A DNA stretch of 64,000 bases from Aquamicrobium aerolatum DSM 21857 (GTDB lineage: Bacteria > Pseudomonadota > Alphaproteobacteria > Rhizobiales > Rhizobiaceae): the NCBI RefSeq assembly GCF_900113935.1, contig NZ_FORF01000004.1, positions 124,001 through 188,000 of the forward strand, read 5' to 3'. Within the stretch, counting starts at the first letter, position 1. The number at the start of each line of letters is the position of its first letter. Both the position numbers and the translations under genes were made by a program. This document shows positions 1 to 8,112 of the stretch, piece after piece. The notes beneath the pieces are model-generated. The model was not told where the DNA came from, ran no database searches, and saw only the letters and a program-made list of their open reading frames with translations.

Positions 1-1
1 C

Positions 2-874
2 AAGGCGAAGGCGTGGGACCACATCATCAAGATCGGCCGCACCCACACCCAGGACGCGACACCGCTGACGCTGGGCCAGGAGTTTTCCGGCTACGCCCAG
101 CAGGTCGAAAACGGCATCGCCCGCATCGAATCGACGCTGGCAGGACTGATGCAGCTGGCGCAGGGCGGCACGGCGGTCGGCACAGGCCTCAACGCGCCGG
201 TCGGCTTTGCCGAGAAGGTGGCCGAAAAGATCGCCGCCATCACCGGCCTTGGGTTTACCTCGGCCCCCAACAAGTTCGAGGCGCTGGCTGCCCATGATGC
301 GATGGTGTTCTCGCATGGCGCGATCAACACCGTTGCCGCGTCCCTGTTCAAGATCGCCAACGACATCCGTTTCCTTGGCTCCGGCCCCCGCTCGGGCCTC
401 GGCGAACTCAATCTGCCGGAAAACGAACCCGGTTCGTCGATCATGCCGGGCAAGGTCAACCCGACCCAGTGCGAGGCGCTGACGCAGGTCTGCGTACAGG
501 TGTTCGGCAACAATGCCGCGCTGACCTTCGCCGGCAGCCAGGGACATTTCGAACTCAACGTGTTCAACCCGGTGATGGCCTACAATTTCCTTCAGTCGGT
601 GCGGCTGCTGGCCGATGCGTCGGTGTCGTTCACCGACAATTGCGTCGTCGGCATCGTCGCGCGCGAAGACAACATCAAGGCGGCGCTCGACCGCTCGCTG
701 ATGCTGGTCACCGCGCTGGCGCCGAAGATCGGTTACGACAACGCCGCCAAGATCGCCAAAACCGCGCACAAGAACGGCACTACCTTGCGCGAGGAAGCGC
801 TGGCGACCGGGTTGGTCAGTAGCGACGAGTTCGACGCCATCGTGCGGCCCGAAGCGATGACAAAACCGGGATGA
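2..874 (+). CDS. fumC: Fumarate hydratase class II, 5'-truncated by window edge
   Basis: Class II (iron-independent) fumarase of the TCA cycle, converting fumarate to L-malate in the cytoplasm. The reading frame is open from base 2 ([20 protein letters not shown]), so the gene begins upstream of the window; about 290 of roughly 463 residues are present. Visible are the substrate-binding GRTHTQDA segment and the fumarase/aspartase superfamily signature [11 protein letters not shown], encoded near 431-463, which holds the catalytic serine loop. The C-terminal domain is complete and ends at TGA. The nearest relatives, argininosuccinate lyase and aspartase, are excluded by the [14 protein letters not shown] context. 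Highly confident. Confidence 0.97.
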   Translation, partial: KAKAWDHIIKIGRTHTQDATPLTLGQEFSGYAQQVENGIARIESTLAGLMQLAQGGTAVGTGLNAPVGFAEKVAEKIAAITGLGFTSAPNKFEALAAHDAMVFSHGAINTVAASLFKIANDIRFLGSGPRSGLGELNLPENEPGSSIMPGKVNPTQCEALTQVCVQVFGNNAALTFAGSQGHFELNVFNPVMAYNFLQSVRLLADASVSFTDNCVVGIVAREDNIKAALDRSLMLVTALAPKIGYDNAAKIAKTAHKNGTTLREEALATGLVSSDEFDAIVRPEAMTKPG

Positions 875-941
875 CAATTGCGTGAACGTGATTTGTCTAG
901 CTGTTCGATTTTAGTGAACAATGAGTTCGAAAAGCTATGAC

Positions 942-969
942 TTGTTGCAGTGCGAAATCGCGTTATTTT
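942..969 (+). promoter_or_regulatory. Possible sigma-70 promoter of the DoxX gene
   Basis: TTGTTG at 942-947 and TATTTT at 964-969 are separated by 16 bases. The site lies about 30 bases before the chosen start of the DoxX gene and after the end of fumC. It is read by eye only. Confidence 0.35.
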
Positions 970-1000
970 CCTCGTCAACACCCCGGAGAGGATTTCCCAA

Positions 1001-1378
1001 ATGTCTAACGATCTTACCCTTCTCGTATCGCGTATCTTTCTTGTCGCCCTGTTTCTTGCTTCAGGCATCCCGATGATGTTCGCACCCGGCGGCTTTGCCG
1101 GTTACATGGGAGCTATCGGTCTTCCTGCGCCGATGCTGGTCACCTGGATTGTGATTGCAATCAAGGTTCTCGGCGGTTTGGCTGTCTTGGTTGGCTTTAA
1201 GACCCGCTATGCGGCATATGCGATTGCAGCGTTTGCCATCGGTTCGGCGCTTCTTGGCCACACGAATTGGGCCGATGCCAACGAGTTCAACAACTTCTTC
1301 AAGAACGTCGCGATTGCTGGCGGCTTCCTCGCGCTGTCCGTTGCTGGTCCCGGCGCGCTGTCGGTCGACAAGCGCTAA
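1001..1378 (+). CDS. DoxX-family integral membrane protein
   Basis: A 125-residue protein that is almost entirely hydrophobic, with four likely membrane helices, matching the DoxX/DoxD family (quinone-linked or redox-homeostasis membrane proteins; the exact reaction is unknown in most bacteria). The segment FLASGIPMMFAPGGFAGYMG followed by helices with charged or aromatic ends is typical of the family. I chose ATG 1001 because GGAGAGG at 985-991 is well spaced before it; the longer frame from 950 would add 17 residues without a ribosome site. It is monocistronic, between fumC and a strong terminator. Family assignment is good; cellular role is open. Confidence 0.8.
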   Translation: MSNDLTLLVSRIFLVALFLASGIPMMFAPGGFAGYMGAIGLPAPMLVTWIVIAIKVLGGLAVLVGFKTRYAAYAIAAFAIGSALLGHTNWADANEFNNFFKNVAIAGGFLALSVAGPGALSVDKR

Positions 1379-1396
1379 AATCTTTCCCTGCCCAAG

Positions 1397-1426
1397 AAAA
1401 AGGCCCGGAGCAATCCGGGCCTTTTT
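1397..1426. terminator. Bidirectional rho-independent terminator
   Basis: A perfect 13-bp stem, AAAAAGGCCCGGA (1397-1409) and TCCGGGCCTTTTT (1414-1426), with loop GCAA. The A-tract on one side and T-tract on the other let it stop transcripts from both the DoxX gene (+) and hisG (-), which converge here. Confidence 0.9.
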
Positions 1427-1488
1427 CTATTGGGATCTGCGTTCTACGAGGCTAGCATGATTGCAGCGAGCCGCGGGACATACCGAAA

Positions 1489-2181
1489 CTACCTGCCGTT
1501 GATTGCCGCCAGCACCGCCTGCAACGTGGCGTCATCTTCGGTGCTGCGGGGTTTCAGCGCCTGCACCATGCAGGCCTGCGATTGCAGGATCACGCCATCG
1601 TCGAGGATCTTCAGGTGGTTGGCGCGCAGCGTTGAGCCAGTCGAGGTGATGTCGACAATCACATCGGCCGATCCTGCCGCCGGTGCGCCTTCGGTCGCGC
1701 CGAGGCTTTCGACAATGCGGTAGACCTGAATGCCGTGCTGGCTGGAAAAGAACTGCTGCGTCAGCCGCCAATATTTGGTGGCGATCCGCAAGCGTCGACC
1801 ATGGCGCTGGCGAAATTCGGCGGCGACATCATCGAGATCGGCCATGGTGTCGACGTCGAGCCAGGCTTCCGGCACCGCGACCACCACATCGGCACGCCCG
1901 AAGCCGAGCCGTGCGCCGATGGCGGCACGCTTTTCCCAGTCGGGGATCGTCTCGCGCACGAGGTCTTCACCGGTCACGCCAAGATCGACGGTGCCGTTGC
2001 CAAGCTCCCGCGCGATTTCGGACGCCGACAGAAACGCGATTTCGACATCGAGCCCGTCGACGCGCGTCCGGTAGCTGCGCTCGTCGGTCTGCGGCATCAC
2101 CTTCATGCCGGCCTTGGTCAGCACGGCCAGCGATTCTTCCTTGAGGCGACCCTTGGAGGGGAGGGCGAGCGTGATTGTCAT
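1489..2181 (-). CDS. hisG: ATP phosphoribosyltransferase catalytic subunit, short form
   Basis: Catalyses the first step of histidine biosynthesis, ATP + PRPP to phosphoribosyl-ATP. At 230 residues it is the short HisG form, which lacks the C-terminal ACT-like feedback domain and is active only in a hetero-octamer with HisZ; hisZ is indeed immediately upstream. Start [13 protein letters not shown] is typical, and [10 protein letters not shown] is the PRPP-binding loop. Its ATG overlaps the hisZ stop by four bases (2178-2181), implying translational coupling and balanced subunit supply. Last gene of hisS-hisZ-hisG; transcription probably ends at the hairpin at 1397-1426. Confidence 0.96.
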   Translation of the reverse strand: MTITLALPSKGRLKEESLAVLTKAGMKVMPQTDERSYRTRVDGLDVEIAFLSASEIARELGNGTVDLGVTGEDLVRETIPDWEKRAAIGARLGFGRADVVVAVPEAWLDVDTMADLDDVAAEFRQRHGRRLRIATKYWRLTQQFFSSQHGIQVYRIVESLGATEGAPAAGSADVIVDITSTGSTLRANHLKILDDGVILQSQACMVQALKPRSTEDDATLQAVLAAINGR

Positions 2182-3296
2182 GCCGCGTCTCCCCGCAGTG
2201 CCTCAATCCGGTCGAGCCAGACCGAAAACCCGACGCCGGGGATTGGCTGCTGCGCTCCCAGCAAGGTCAGCAGGCGGTCGAAGCGACCACCGCCAACCAG
2301 CGGGCGCGAGCCCTCGGCCGAAATCTCGAACACCAGCCCGGTGTAATAGTCGAGCGGACGCCCGAACCCGGCATCGAACTTGACGCAACCGCGTGGCAAG
2401 CCATGACCAAGCACCGCGTCGGCGCGCGCGGAAAACAGCTCCAGCGCCGCCCCAAGCGATAGCCCGGCCTGACGCTCGAAATCGGCCAGTGCCTCCGACG
2501 CGCCTTCCAGTTCGGTGCGGATCGAGAGGTAGGCTCTCAGCGCGTCGAGCGCGTCCGAAGACAGCCGCACGCTGCGCAATTCCGCCTTTTCGATCACCCG
2601 CTGGGCGATTTCGTCAGGCGCACGGCCTGCCGACACCGACAGACCTGCATCTTCCATCAGCGCGCGCACATGGGCGGCAAGGCCGCGTGCGTCGCCATCG
2701 AAGATCAGCGACGCCACCGGTTCAGCATAGGACGCTGAACGGCTTGGATTGGAAAGGTCGTCCAGCGCGGTCGCCAATTGCGCCGCCGAGCCGAACGCGC
2801 GTGCGAGGCGCGTGCGCCAGCCGCGCGGCAGGCCAAGCGCCGCCAGCACCGCCTCAAACAGCCGCTGGTCGCCGAGCGTCGCCGTCAGTGTCACGTCTGG
2901 CAGAACCCGCGTCAGCAGGGCATGGGCGTCCGCAACCGAGCGTGCATCGGCAGCGGCGATATCGGTCTCGCCAAGGTCTTCGATTCCGGCTTGAAAGAAT
3001 TCCGCCCCGCCGTCGCGGCGCTGGCGAAACACTTCGCCGAGATAGGCATAGCGGCGCGGCGTTCCGGCCTGGCTGGCGATATGGTCAAGGCAGACCGGAA
3101 TGGTGAATTCCGGCCGCAGGCACAGCGCAGCGCCGGTCTCGCTTTCGGTCAGGAAAATCCGTCGGCGCAAATCTTCGCCGGCCATATCCAGAAACGGATC
3201 GGCCGGTTGCAGCACGTCGATCTCGGTCATGTTGACATCACGCTCGGCAAATACCGCGCGAATGTCAGCGGCAAAAGCCGGCAGACGCGAACTCAT
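2178..3296 (-). CDS. hisZ: ATP phosphoribosyltransferase regulatory subunit
   Basis: HisZ, a 372-residue paralogue of the histidyl-tRNA synthetase catalytic core that has lost aminoacylation and instead activates short HisG and makes it sensitive to histidine. Class II synthetase-like pieces remain, such as RPEFTIPVC (motif 2-like) and DYYTGLVFE, but the C-terminal anticodon-binding domain is absent. The gene overlaps hisS upstream (3293-3296) and hisG downstream (2178-2181), each by ATGA-type overlaps. Being next to its own ancestor hisS makes the paralogy easy to see here. Regulation by histidine is protein-level in this family; I see no leader peptide. Confidence 0.94.
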   Translation of the reverse strand: MSSRLPAFAADIRAVFAERDVNMTEIDVLQPADPFLDMAGEDLRRRIFLTESETGAALCLRPEFTIPVCLDHIASQAGTPRRYAYLGEVFRQRRDGGAEFFQAGIEDLGETDIAAADARSVADAHALLTRVLPDVTLTATLGDQRLFEAVLAALGLPRGWRTRLARAFGSAAQLATALDDLSNPSRSASYAEPVASLIFDGDARGLAAHVRALMEDAGLSVSAGRAPDEIAQRVIEKAELRSVRLSSDALDALRAYLSIRTELEGASEALADFERQAGLSLGAALELFSARADAVLGHGLPRGCVKFDAGFGRPLDYYTGLVFEISAEGSRPLVGGGRFDRLLTLLGAQQPIPGVGFSVWLDRIEALRGDAA

Positions 3297-4741
3297 CCCC
3301 GATCCGCCTTCTGCGCGTCGAGAATGCCTTGCACGGTTGCGACCAGATCAGCCTCTTTCACCGACACCTGTGCCGGACGGCTTTCGCGCCATTCGGTATT
3401 GTCGGTAATCGCCGCGGCCGCCTTCGCGCCAGCGATCAGATCCTTGATCTGGACTTCGCCATTGGCGCGTTCGTCGCCACCCTGGATCACCACGCATGGC
3501 GCACCGCGCCGGTCGGCATATTTCATCTGCGCCTTCATGCCGGAGCCGCCGAGGTACATTTCGGCGCGGATGCCGGCCTGGCGCAGCGACGACACCATCT
3601 GCTGATAGCGACCGAGGCTTTCGGTGTCCTTGTCCATGACCAACACGACGACTGGCGCGATCACGTCGGAGCTGTCCAGCATGCCAAGGTTTTTCAGCGC
3701 CGATGTCAGGCGCGAGACACCGATGGAGAAGCCCGTCGCGGGAACCGGCTCGCCGCGGAAGCGCGACACCAGCCCGTCATAGCGTCCGCCACCGGCAACC
3801 GAGCCGAACCGCACGATCTCGCCCTTGTCGTTGGGCACCTCGAACAGCAGCTCGGCTTCGTAGACCGGACCGGTGTAATATTCGAGCCCGCGCACAACCG
3901 ACGGATCGATCTTGATGCGCCCGTCATCGTAACCGGCAGCCGCCACCAGCGCGGCGATCTGCTTCAGTTCTTCGACGCCTTCATTGCCGGCGACGTCGCC
4001 GGTTTCAATATAGGCCAGCACCGTCGCGATACCGGCTTCATCCAGCCCCGCGCCCTTGGTGAAATCGCCGCTTTCGTCCTTGCGGCCTTCGCCCAGCAAA
4101 AGGCGCACGCCTTCCGGTCCGAACTTGTCGAGCTTGTCGATGGCGCGCAGCACGGTCAGGCGGCGGCCAGCATTGTCGGCACCGCCGAGGCCAATCGCCT
4201 CGAGCACGCCGTCCAGCACCTTGCGGTTGTTGACGCGGATGACGTAGTCGCCACGCTTGATGCCGACGGCTTCCAGCGTGTCAGCCATCATCATCGCCAT
4301 TTCGGCGTCGGCGGCGACGCCCGGCGTGCCGACGATATCGGCGTCAAACTGCATGAACTGGCGGAAGCGGCCCGGTCCCGGCTTTTCATTGCGGAACACC
4401 CAGCCCGAACGATAGGAGCGGAACGGCTTGGGGATCGCTTCAAAGTTTTCCGCCACGAAGCGCGCCAGCGGCGCGGTCAGGTCGTAGCGCAGCGACAGCC
4501 ATTGCTCGTCGTCGTCCTGAAACGAGAACACGCCTTCGTTGGGGCGGTCCTGATCGGGCAGGAACTTGCCGAGCGCGTCGGTATATTCGATCAGCGGCTG
4601 CTCGACCGGCTCAAAGCCATAGAGCTCGTAGACCTTGACGATTTCGTCAGTCATTTTCTTGACGGCGCGAATGTCGTCCGCATGGCGATCGACGAACCCG
4701 CGTGGGAGCCGCGCTTTCATCTTGTCCGCCTTGTCAGCCAT
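3293..4741 (-). CDS. hisS: Histidyl-tRNA synthetase
   Basis: Class II aminoacyl-tRNA synthetase charging tRNA-His. Start ATG 4741 gives 482 residues beginning [16 protein letters not shown]; the longer frame to 4852 adds 37 residues unlike the family. Motif 2 is visible as the [20 protein letters not shown] region, the histidine A loop as GLEYYTG, and the C-terminal anticodon-binding domain as VLVMDKDT onward. It heads the hisS-hisZ-hisG operon, a common alphaproteobacterial arrangement linking charging and synthesis. The region upstream of 4741 holds no obvious T-box or attenuator. Confidence 0.96.
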   Translation of the reverse strand: MADKADKMKARLPRGFVDRHADDIRAVKKMTDEIVKVYELYGFEPVEQPLIEYTDALGKFLPDQDRPNEGVFSFQDDDEQWLSLRYDLTAPLARFVAENFEAIPKPFRSYRSGWVFRNEKPGPGRFRQFMQFDADIVGTPGVAADAEMAMMMADTLEAVGIKRGDYVIRVNNRKVLDGVLEAIGLGGADNAGRRLTVLRAIDKLDKFGPEGVRLLLGEGRKDESGDFTKGAGLDEAGIATVLAYIETGDVAGNEGVEELKQIAALVAAAGYDDGRIKIDPSVVRGLEYYTGPVYEAELLFEVPNDKGEIVRFGSVAGGGRYDGLVSRFRGEPVPATGFSIGVSRLTSALKNLGMLDSSDVIAPVVVLVMDKDTESLGRYQQMVSSLRQAGIRAEMYLGGSGMKAQMKYADRRGAPCVVIQGGDERANGEVQIKDLIAGAKAAAAITDNTEWRESRPAQVSVKEADLVATVQGILDAQKADRG

Positions 4742-5048
4742 GATCGTATCCGTCCGTCTATGTGAGAAAAAGCCCTTCTGGGCGCGCGGGTTTCCTAGCC
4801 GATAAGGGGGGGCGCGGCAAGGCAAAGCCCGGCAAGCGTTGCATTTTCGCACCGCTGTTGCGAAACCGTGTGGATGCGCGGCAACGCTACTGGCGTTTTG
4901 GCCGACACAAGCCTATCAGACCGCTTCGAAGGTGACGGACGCGGAACTTTTCGACGCCAGATCACTTCTATTCACACATTGTCGCACAGTTGAAGCAGAA
5001 ACCTGCTGGTAACTTTGTGATCGTAATAACGGTGGGATTCCAACCGAG

Positions 5049-5183
5049 ATGTCGCCTGTGAAAGCTCTCTTCCTCTCCGCATTCATGTTGACCGGTATCG
5101 CCATGTGGGGCGCAGGCGTCTACACCGCCGACGCTGCTGGCGACCACGCTGCCATTGACGGCTACGGCGTCACGGCGCGCTGA
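5049..5183 (+). CDS. Small putative exported/membrane peptide, unknown function
   Basis: A 44-residue ORF in the 507-base gap between hisS and the phosphatase gene. It reads MSPVKALFLSAFMLTGIAMW followed by a short polar tail (GAGVYTADAAGDHAAIDG...), that is, a basic start, one hydrophobic helix and an Ala-rich region that could be a signal-peptidase site. The only ribosome-like bases are GGTGGGA about 12 nt upstream, a weak match. The residue pattern is more protein-like than chance, and it points away from hisS, but no homologue is recognised. It could still be spurious. Confidence 0.4.
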   Translation: MSPVKALFLSAFMLTGIAMWGAGVYTADAAGDHAAIDGYGVTAR

Positions 5184-5204
5184 GCAAGTCTGAAAAGGGC
5201 GGCT

Positions 5205-5261
5205 GGCAATAGGCAATAAGTCGAAAGCCGCTGCCTCTTGCCAACTGCCTATGCTCTTGCC
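5205..5261. repeat. Imperfect inverted repeat built on GGCAATAGGCAATA
   Basis: GGCAATAGGCAATA at 5205-5218 faces an imperfect complementary arm at 5238-5261 (TTGCC, GCCTAT, TTGCC). The same 14-mer recurs at 12125-12138. The arm at 5249-5251 provides the TAG stop of the phosphatase gene, so the repeat sits on its 3' end. Confidence 0.65.
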
Positions 5262-6007
5262 CCCTCGCTCACCAAAAAACGCTTCTCCCGCCCGTCCAGC
5301 ACAAGCGCTGTCAGCCGCCCGGTTGCGAACGCCTTCGTGTCGACATTGACGCGGTTGGGCAGGAGTTGCGGCGCGTCGTGCGGGGTGTGGCCATGCACGA
5401 TGACCTTTTCAAGCAGCCCGGTATGATCGAGAAACGCGCGCCGGATCCAGATCAAATCGTGCGGATCTTGCGCCTCGAGCGCAACGCCGGGGCGCACGCC
5501 GGCATGGCAGAAAAAGAAATCACCGAACGTCACCGCGCGCGGCAAATTGCGCAACAGCGTCATGTGCTTGTCAGGCAGTGCCGACAGGAGTAGCCGGTGG
5601 CTTTCCAGCAATTGCGCGCGGCTCGTTTCATCGAGCGCGACGCCATAGGATTGCGCCGTTTCGACCCCGCCAAAATTGAGGAAAATCCGCGCGCCCTCTG
5701 CCGTCGGGTCGGTGAGAAATTCCAGCATGCCCTCATCGTGGTTGCCCATCAGCGCAATATAGCGCGGATCACGGGCGACAAGCTTGGTGAGGCAGTCCAG
5801 CACCTGTGCTGATTGCGGTCCCCGGTCGACATAGTCGCCCAGATGAATCACGCGCCAGTCCCGCGGCTGATCGCGCAAGATCTCGGCGGCGATCAGCCGG
5901 TGCATCTGTTGCAACAGGTCGAAGCGCCCATGCACGTCGCCGATGGCGTAAAGCCGTATGCCGTCTGGCGTTGCGGCGTCGCTGATGCTGATCCCGCCCG
6001 TGGTCAC
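5249..6007 (-). CDS. Metallophosphoesterase / serine-threonine phosphatase-like protein
   Basis: A 252-residue PPP-type calcineurin-like phosphatase. All metal-binding motifs are present in order: GDVHGR, GDYVDRG, GNHDE and, later, FCHAG and HGHTPH. The family includes PrpA/PrpB-type protein phosphatases and ApaH-like nucleotide hydrolases; substrate cannot be told from sequence. Start GTG 6007 overlaps the lldD stop codon as GTGA (6004-6007), so the gene is translated with lldD; the longer frame to 6190 lies inside lldD and has no family similarity. The stop codon comes from an inverted repeat. Coupling to a lactate dehydrogenase is unusual. Confidence 0.88.
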   Translation of the reverse strand: MTTGGISISDAATPDGIRLYAIGDVHGRFDLLQQMHRLIAAEILRDQPRDWRVIHLGDYVDRGPQSAQVLDCLTKLVARDPRYIALMGNHDEGMLEFLTDPTAEGARIFLNFGGVETAQSYGVALDETSRAQLLESHRLLLSALPDKHMTLLRNLPRAVTFGDFFFCHAGVRPGVALEAQDPHDLIWIRRAFLDHTGLLEKVIVHGHTPHDAPQLLPNRVNVDTKAFATGRLTALVLDGREKRFLVSEGARA

Positions 6008-7149
6008 GACGCTTTGTTGTAGAGCAGTTCCGGCCCGGCGTCGGCAATGTTGCGCTTGCCGCACAGCGCCAGCGTGGTGTCGAGTTCCTTGCGGATGATC
6101 TCCAGCGCGCGGGTCACGCCCGCCTTGCCGCCAGCGCCCAGCCCGTAAAGGAACGGCCGCCCGATGAATGTGCCTTTCGCCCCCAGACACAGTGCCTTGA
6201 GTACGTCCTGGCCAGAGCGGATGCCGCCATCGACATGCACTTCGATCCTGTCGCCGACCGCATCGACGACCTCCGGCAGCACCGAGATCGAAGACGGTGC
6301 GCCGTCGAGTTGCCGCCCGCCATGGTTGGACACGATAATCGCATCGGCCCCGGTGGCGGCTGCCATCTTCGCGTCTTCAGCGTCGAGAATACCCTTGATG
6401 ATCAGCTTGCCGCCCCAATACTCCTTGATCCACGCGACGTCGTTCCACGACAGCTGCGGGTCGAACTGCTCGGCCGTCCACGACGCCAGCGACGACAGAT
6501 CGGTGACGTTTTTGGCGTGTCCGGCAATGTTGCGGAATGTGCGGCGTTGCGTGCCGAGCATCCCGACGCACCAGCCTGGCCGCGTCGCCATCTGCCAGAT
6601 ATGGTTCGGCGTGAATTTCGGCGGCGTCGACAGGCCGTTGCGCAGATCCTTGTGGCGCTGGCCGAGAATTTGCAGGTCCGCTGTCAGCACCAGCGCCGAG
6701 CACTTCGCTGCCCGTGCGCGGTCGATGAGATTCTTGACGAAATCACGGTCGCGCATCACGTAAAGCTGAAACCAGAACGGCTTCGTCGTCACCGAGGCGA
6801 CATCCTCGATCGAGCAGATGCTCATCGTCGACAGCGTGAACGGAACCCCGAATTCTTCCGCTGCCTGCGCCGCCAGCATCTCGCCATCGGCATGCTGCAT
6901 TCCGGTCAGCCCCGTCGGCGCAAGCGCGACCGGCATCGACACCTTCTCGCCGATCATGGTCGAGGTCAGCGAGCGGTTGGTCATGTCGACCAGCACGCGC
7001 TGGCGCAATTTGATCTTGTGAAAATCTTCCTCGTTGGCGCGGTAGGTGCTCTCCGTCCACGCGCCGGAATCGGCGTAGTCGAAGAACATCTTCGGCACCT
7101 TGCGACGGGCACGTTCCTTGAGGTCGGCAATAGCGAGAAGATGTTGCAT
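6004..7149 (-). CDS. lldD: FMN-dependent alpha-hydroxy-acid (L-lactate) dehydrogenase
   Basis: Member of the FMN-dependent alpha-hydroxy-acid oxidase/dehydrogenase family, 381 residues, most like LldD, which oxidises L-lactate to pyruvate and feeds electrons to the respiratory chain. Seen: YADSGAW near the N-terminus, PVALAPTG, STMSICSIEDV, QLYVMRDR, and the catalytic-base motif IVSNHGGRQLDG followed by HVDGGIRSGQDV. Start ATG 7149 lies just after the gntR stop and follows AGGAT; an upstream ATG at 7182 would overlap gntR. Context (GntR regulator, glcDEF divergent) supports a role in 2-hydroxy-acid use. Other substrates, such as mandelate or glycolate, remain possible. Confidence 0.88.
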   Translation of the reverse strand: MQHLLAIADLKERARRKVPKMFFDYADSGAWTESTYRANEEDFHKIKLRQRVLVDMTNRSLTSTMIGEKVSMPVALAPTGLTGMQHADGEMLAAQAAEEFGVPFTLSTMSICSIEDVASVTTKPFWFQLYVMRDRDFVKNLIDRARAAKCSALVLTADLQILGQRHKDLRNGLSTPPKFTPNHIWQMATRPGWCVGMLGTQRRTFRNIAGHAKNVTDLSSLASWTAEQFDPQLSWNDVAWIKEYWGGKLIIKGILDAEDAKMAAATGADAIIVSNHGGRQLDGAPSSISVLPEVVDAVGDRIEVHVDGGIRSGQDVLKALCLGAKGTFIGRPFLYGLGAGGKAGVTRALEIIRKELDTTLALCGKRNIADAGPELLYNKAS

Positions 7150-7153
7150 GAGC

Positions 7154-8002
7154 CTATCCTGCTGTGCTTCGGTCGCGGCCAAGGCTGCGTTGCCGCAGCC
7201 GTAATTGCGAGATGCGCTGCCATTCGCCGCTGCGTTCGGCGTTGGTCATTGCCTGTTCGACAAAGTCGATATGCGCGCGTGCCGCCTTGCGTGCCGCCTC
7301 GGCATCGCCGGCGACGATGGCGTCGTAGATGGCGCGATGCTGTCCGAGCAATTCGTCCTCCGCGGCGTGGGTGCGATAGATCAACGTGCGGCTCAGGAAG
7401 ACCCCGTCCTCCAGCAGCCGGTAACACGAGCGCAGCGTGTGCAAAAGCACGATATTGTGGGCACATTCGCCGACCGCATTGTGGAACTCGACGTCGATGG
7501 CGACTTCCGCAGCAAAATCGTCGCGCGCATGGGCGTCTTCCATGCGCCTGATGATATCGGCTAAAAGTGCGCGGTCGTCGGCGGTGGCGCGGCGGGCGGC
7601 AAATTCGGCGGCGATGCCTTCGACCTCGCGCCGATATTCTAGATAATCCGCCGCCGCCTTGCGGTTCTGCGCCATCAGATCCATCACCGGCGCGGCAAAC
7701 ACCTCGCCGATCACGTCGGCGACATGGCTGCCGCCGCCCGGCCGTGTCACGACGAGGCCGCGCCCTTCCAGATCCTTCAGCGCATCGCGCACGATCGGCC
7801 GCGACACATCGAACTGCCGCGCCAGCTCACGCTCGCCCGGCAGACGGTCGCCGGGGCGCACAACGCCTTCCAGAATCAGCATCTCGACCTGCTCGACAAC
7901 ATCGTCGGCGGTGCGCGAATGTGCGATAGGTGCGAAGATCTCGGTCACTTGTTCCGTCCGTCTGTTGGCGCAGATATATCGGCCTTGCGGCAGAGTGGTC
8001 AA
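7154..8002 (-). CDS. GntR-family (FadR/LldR-type) transcriptional regulator
   Basis: N-terminal winged helix-turn-helix (GDRLPGERELARQFDVSRPIVRDALKDLEGRGLV) followed by an all-helical FCD ligand-binding domain with metal-site histidines (EFHNAVGE, LLGQHRAIYDAI, ARAHIDFVE). FCD GntR proteins commonly sense lactate, glycolate or other hydroxy acids, fitting its place upstream of lldD and opposite glcDEF. Length is 282 residues from 8002; GTG 7948, preceded by GGACGGA, would give a more usual 264 residues and may be the true start. A palindrome at 8081-8097 is its likely operator. Confidence 0.9.
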   Translation of the reverse strand: MTTLPQGRYICANRRTEQVTEIFAPIAHSRTADDVVEQVEMLILEGVVRPGDRLPGERELARQFDVSRPIVRDALKDLEGRGLVVTRPGGGSHVADVIGEVFAAPVMDLMAQNRKAAADYLEYRREVEGIAAEFAARRATADDRALLADIIRRMEDAHARDDFAAEVAIDVEFHNAVGECAHNIVLLHTLRSCYRLLEDGVFLSRTLIYRTHAAEDELLGQHRAIYDAIVAGDAEAARKAARAHIDFVEQAMTNAERSGEWQRISQLRLRQRSLGRDRSTAG

Positions 8003-8080
8003 TTTTATTATCCGATCAACGGCGGAATCGGTTGTGTGACGAGCTTTGACGATTTCAGATTGCAGCCTCGGGGAATGGCC

Positions 8081-8097
8081 GGTAAAATGATTTTACC
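8081..8097. promoter_or_regulatory. Perfect 17-bp palindrome, likely GntR operator of the glc/lld locus
   Basis: GGTAAAATGATTTTACC has 7-bp arms and a 3-base centre. It lies between the divergent gntR and glcD genes, ending only five bases before the glcD Shine-Dalgarno sequence GGAGG (8103-8107). A protein bound here would block glcD transcription or early elongation. Confidence 0.6.
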
Positions 8098-8112
8098 AGT
8101 TTGGAGGAAGCC

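Noticed and set aside
3329-4765. 478-residue plus-strand ORF opposite hisS
   Set aside because: Shadow of hisS; no recognisable domain, histidine/arginine-rich translation.
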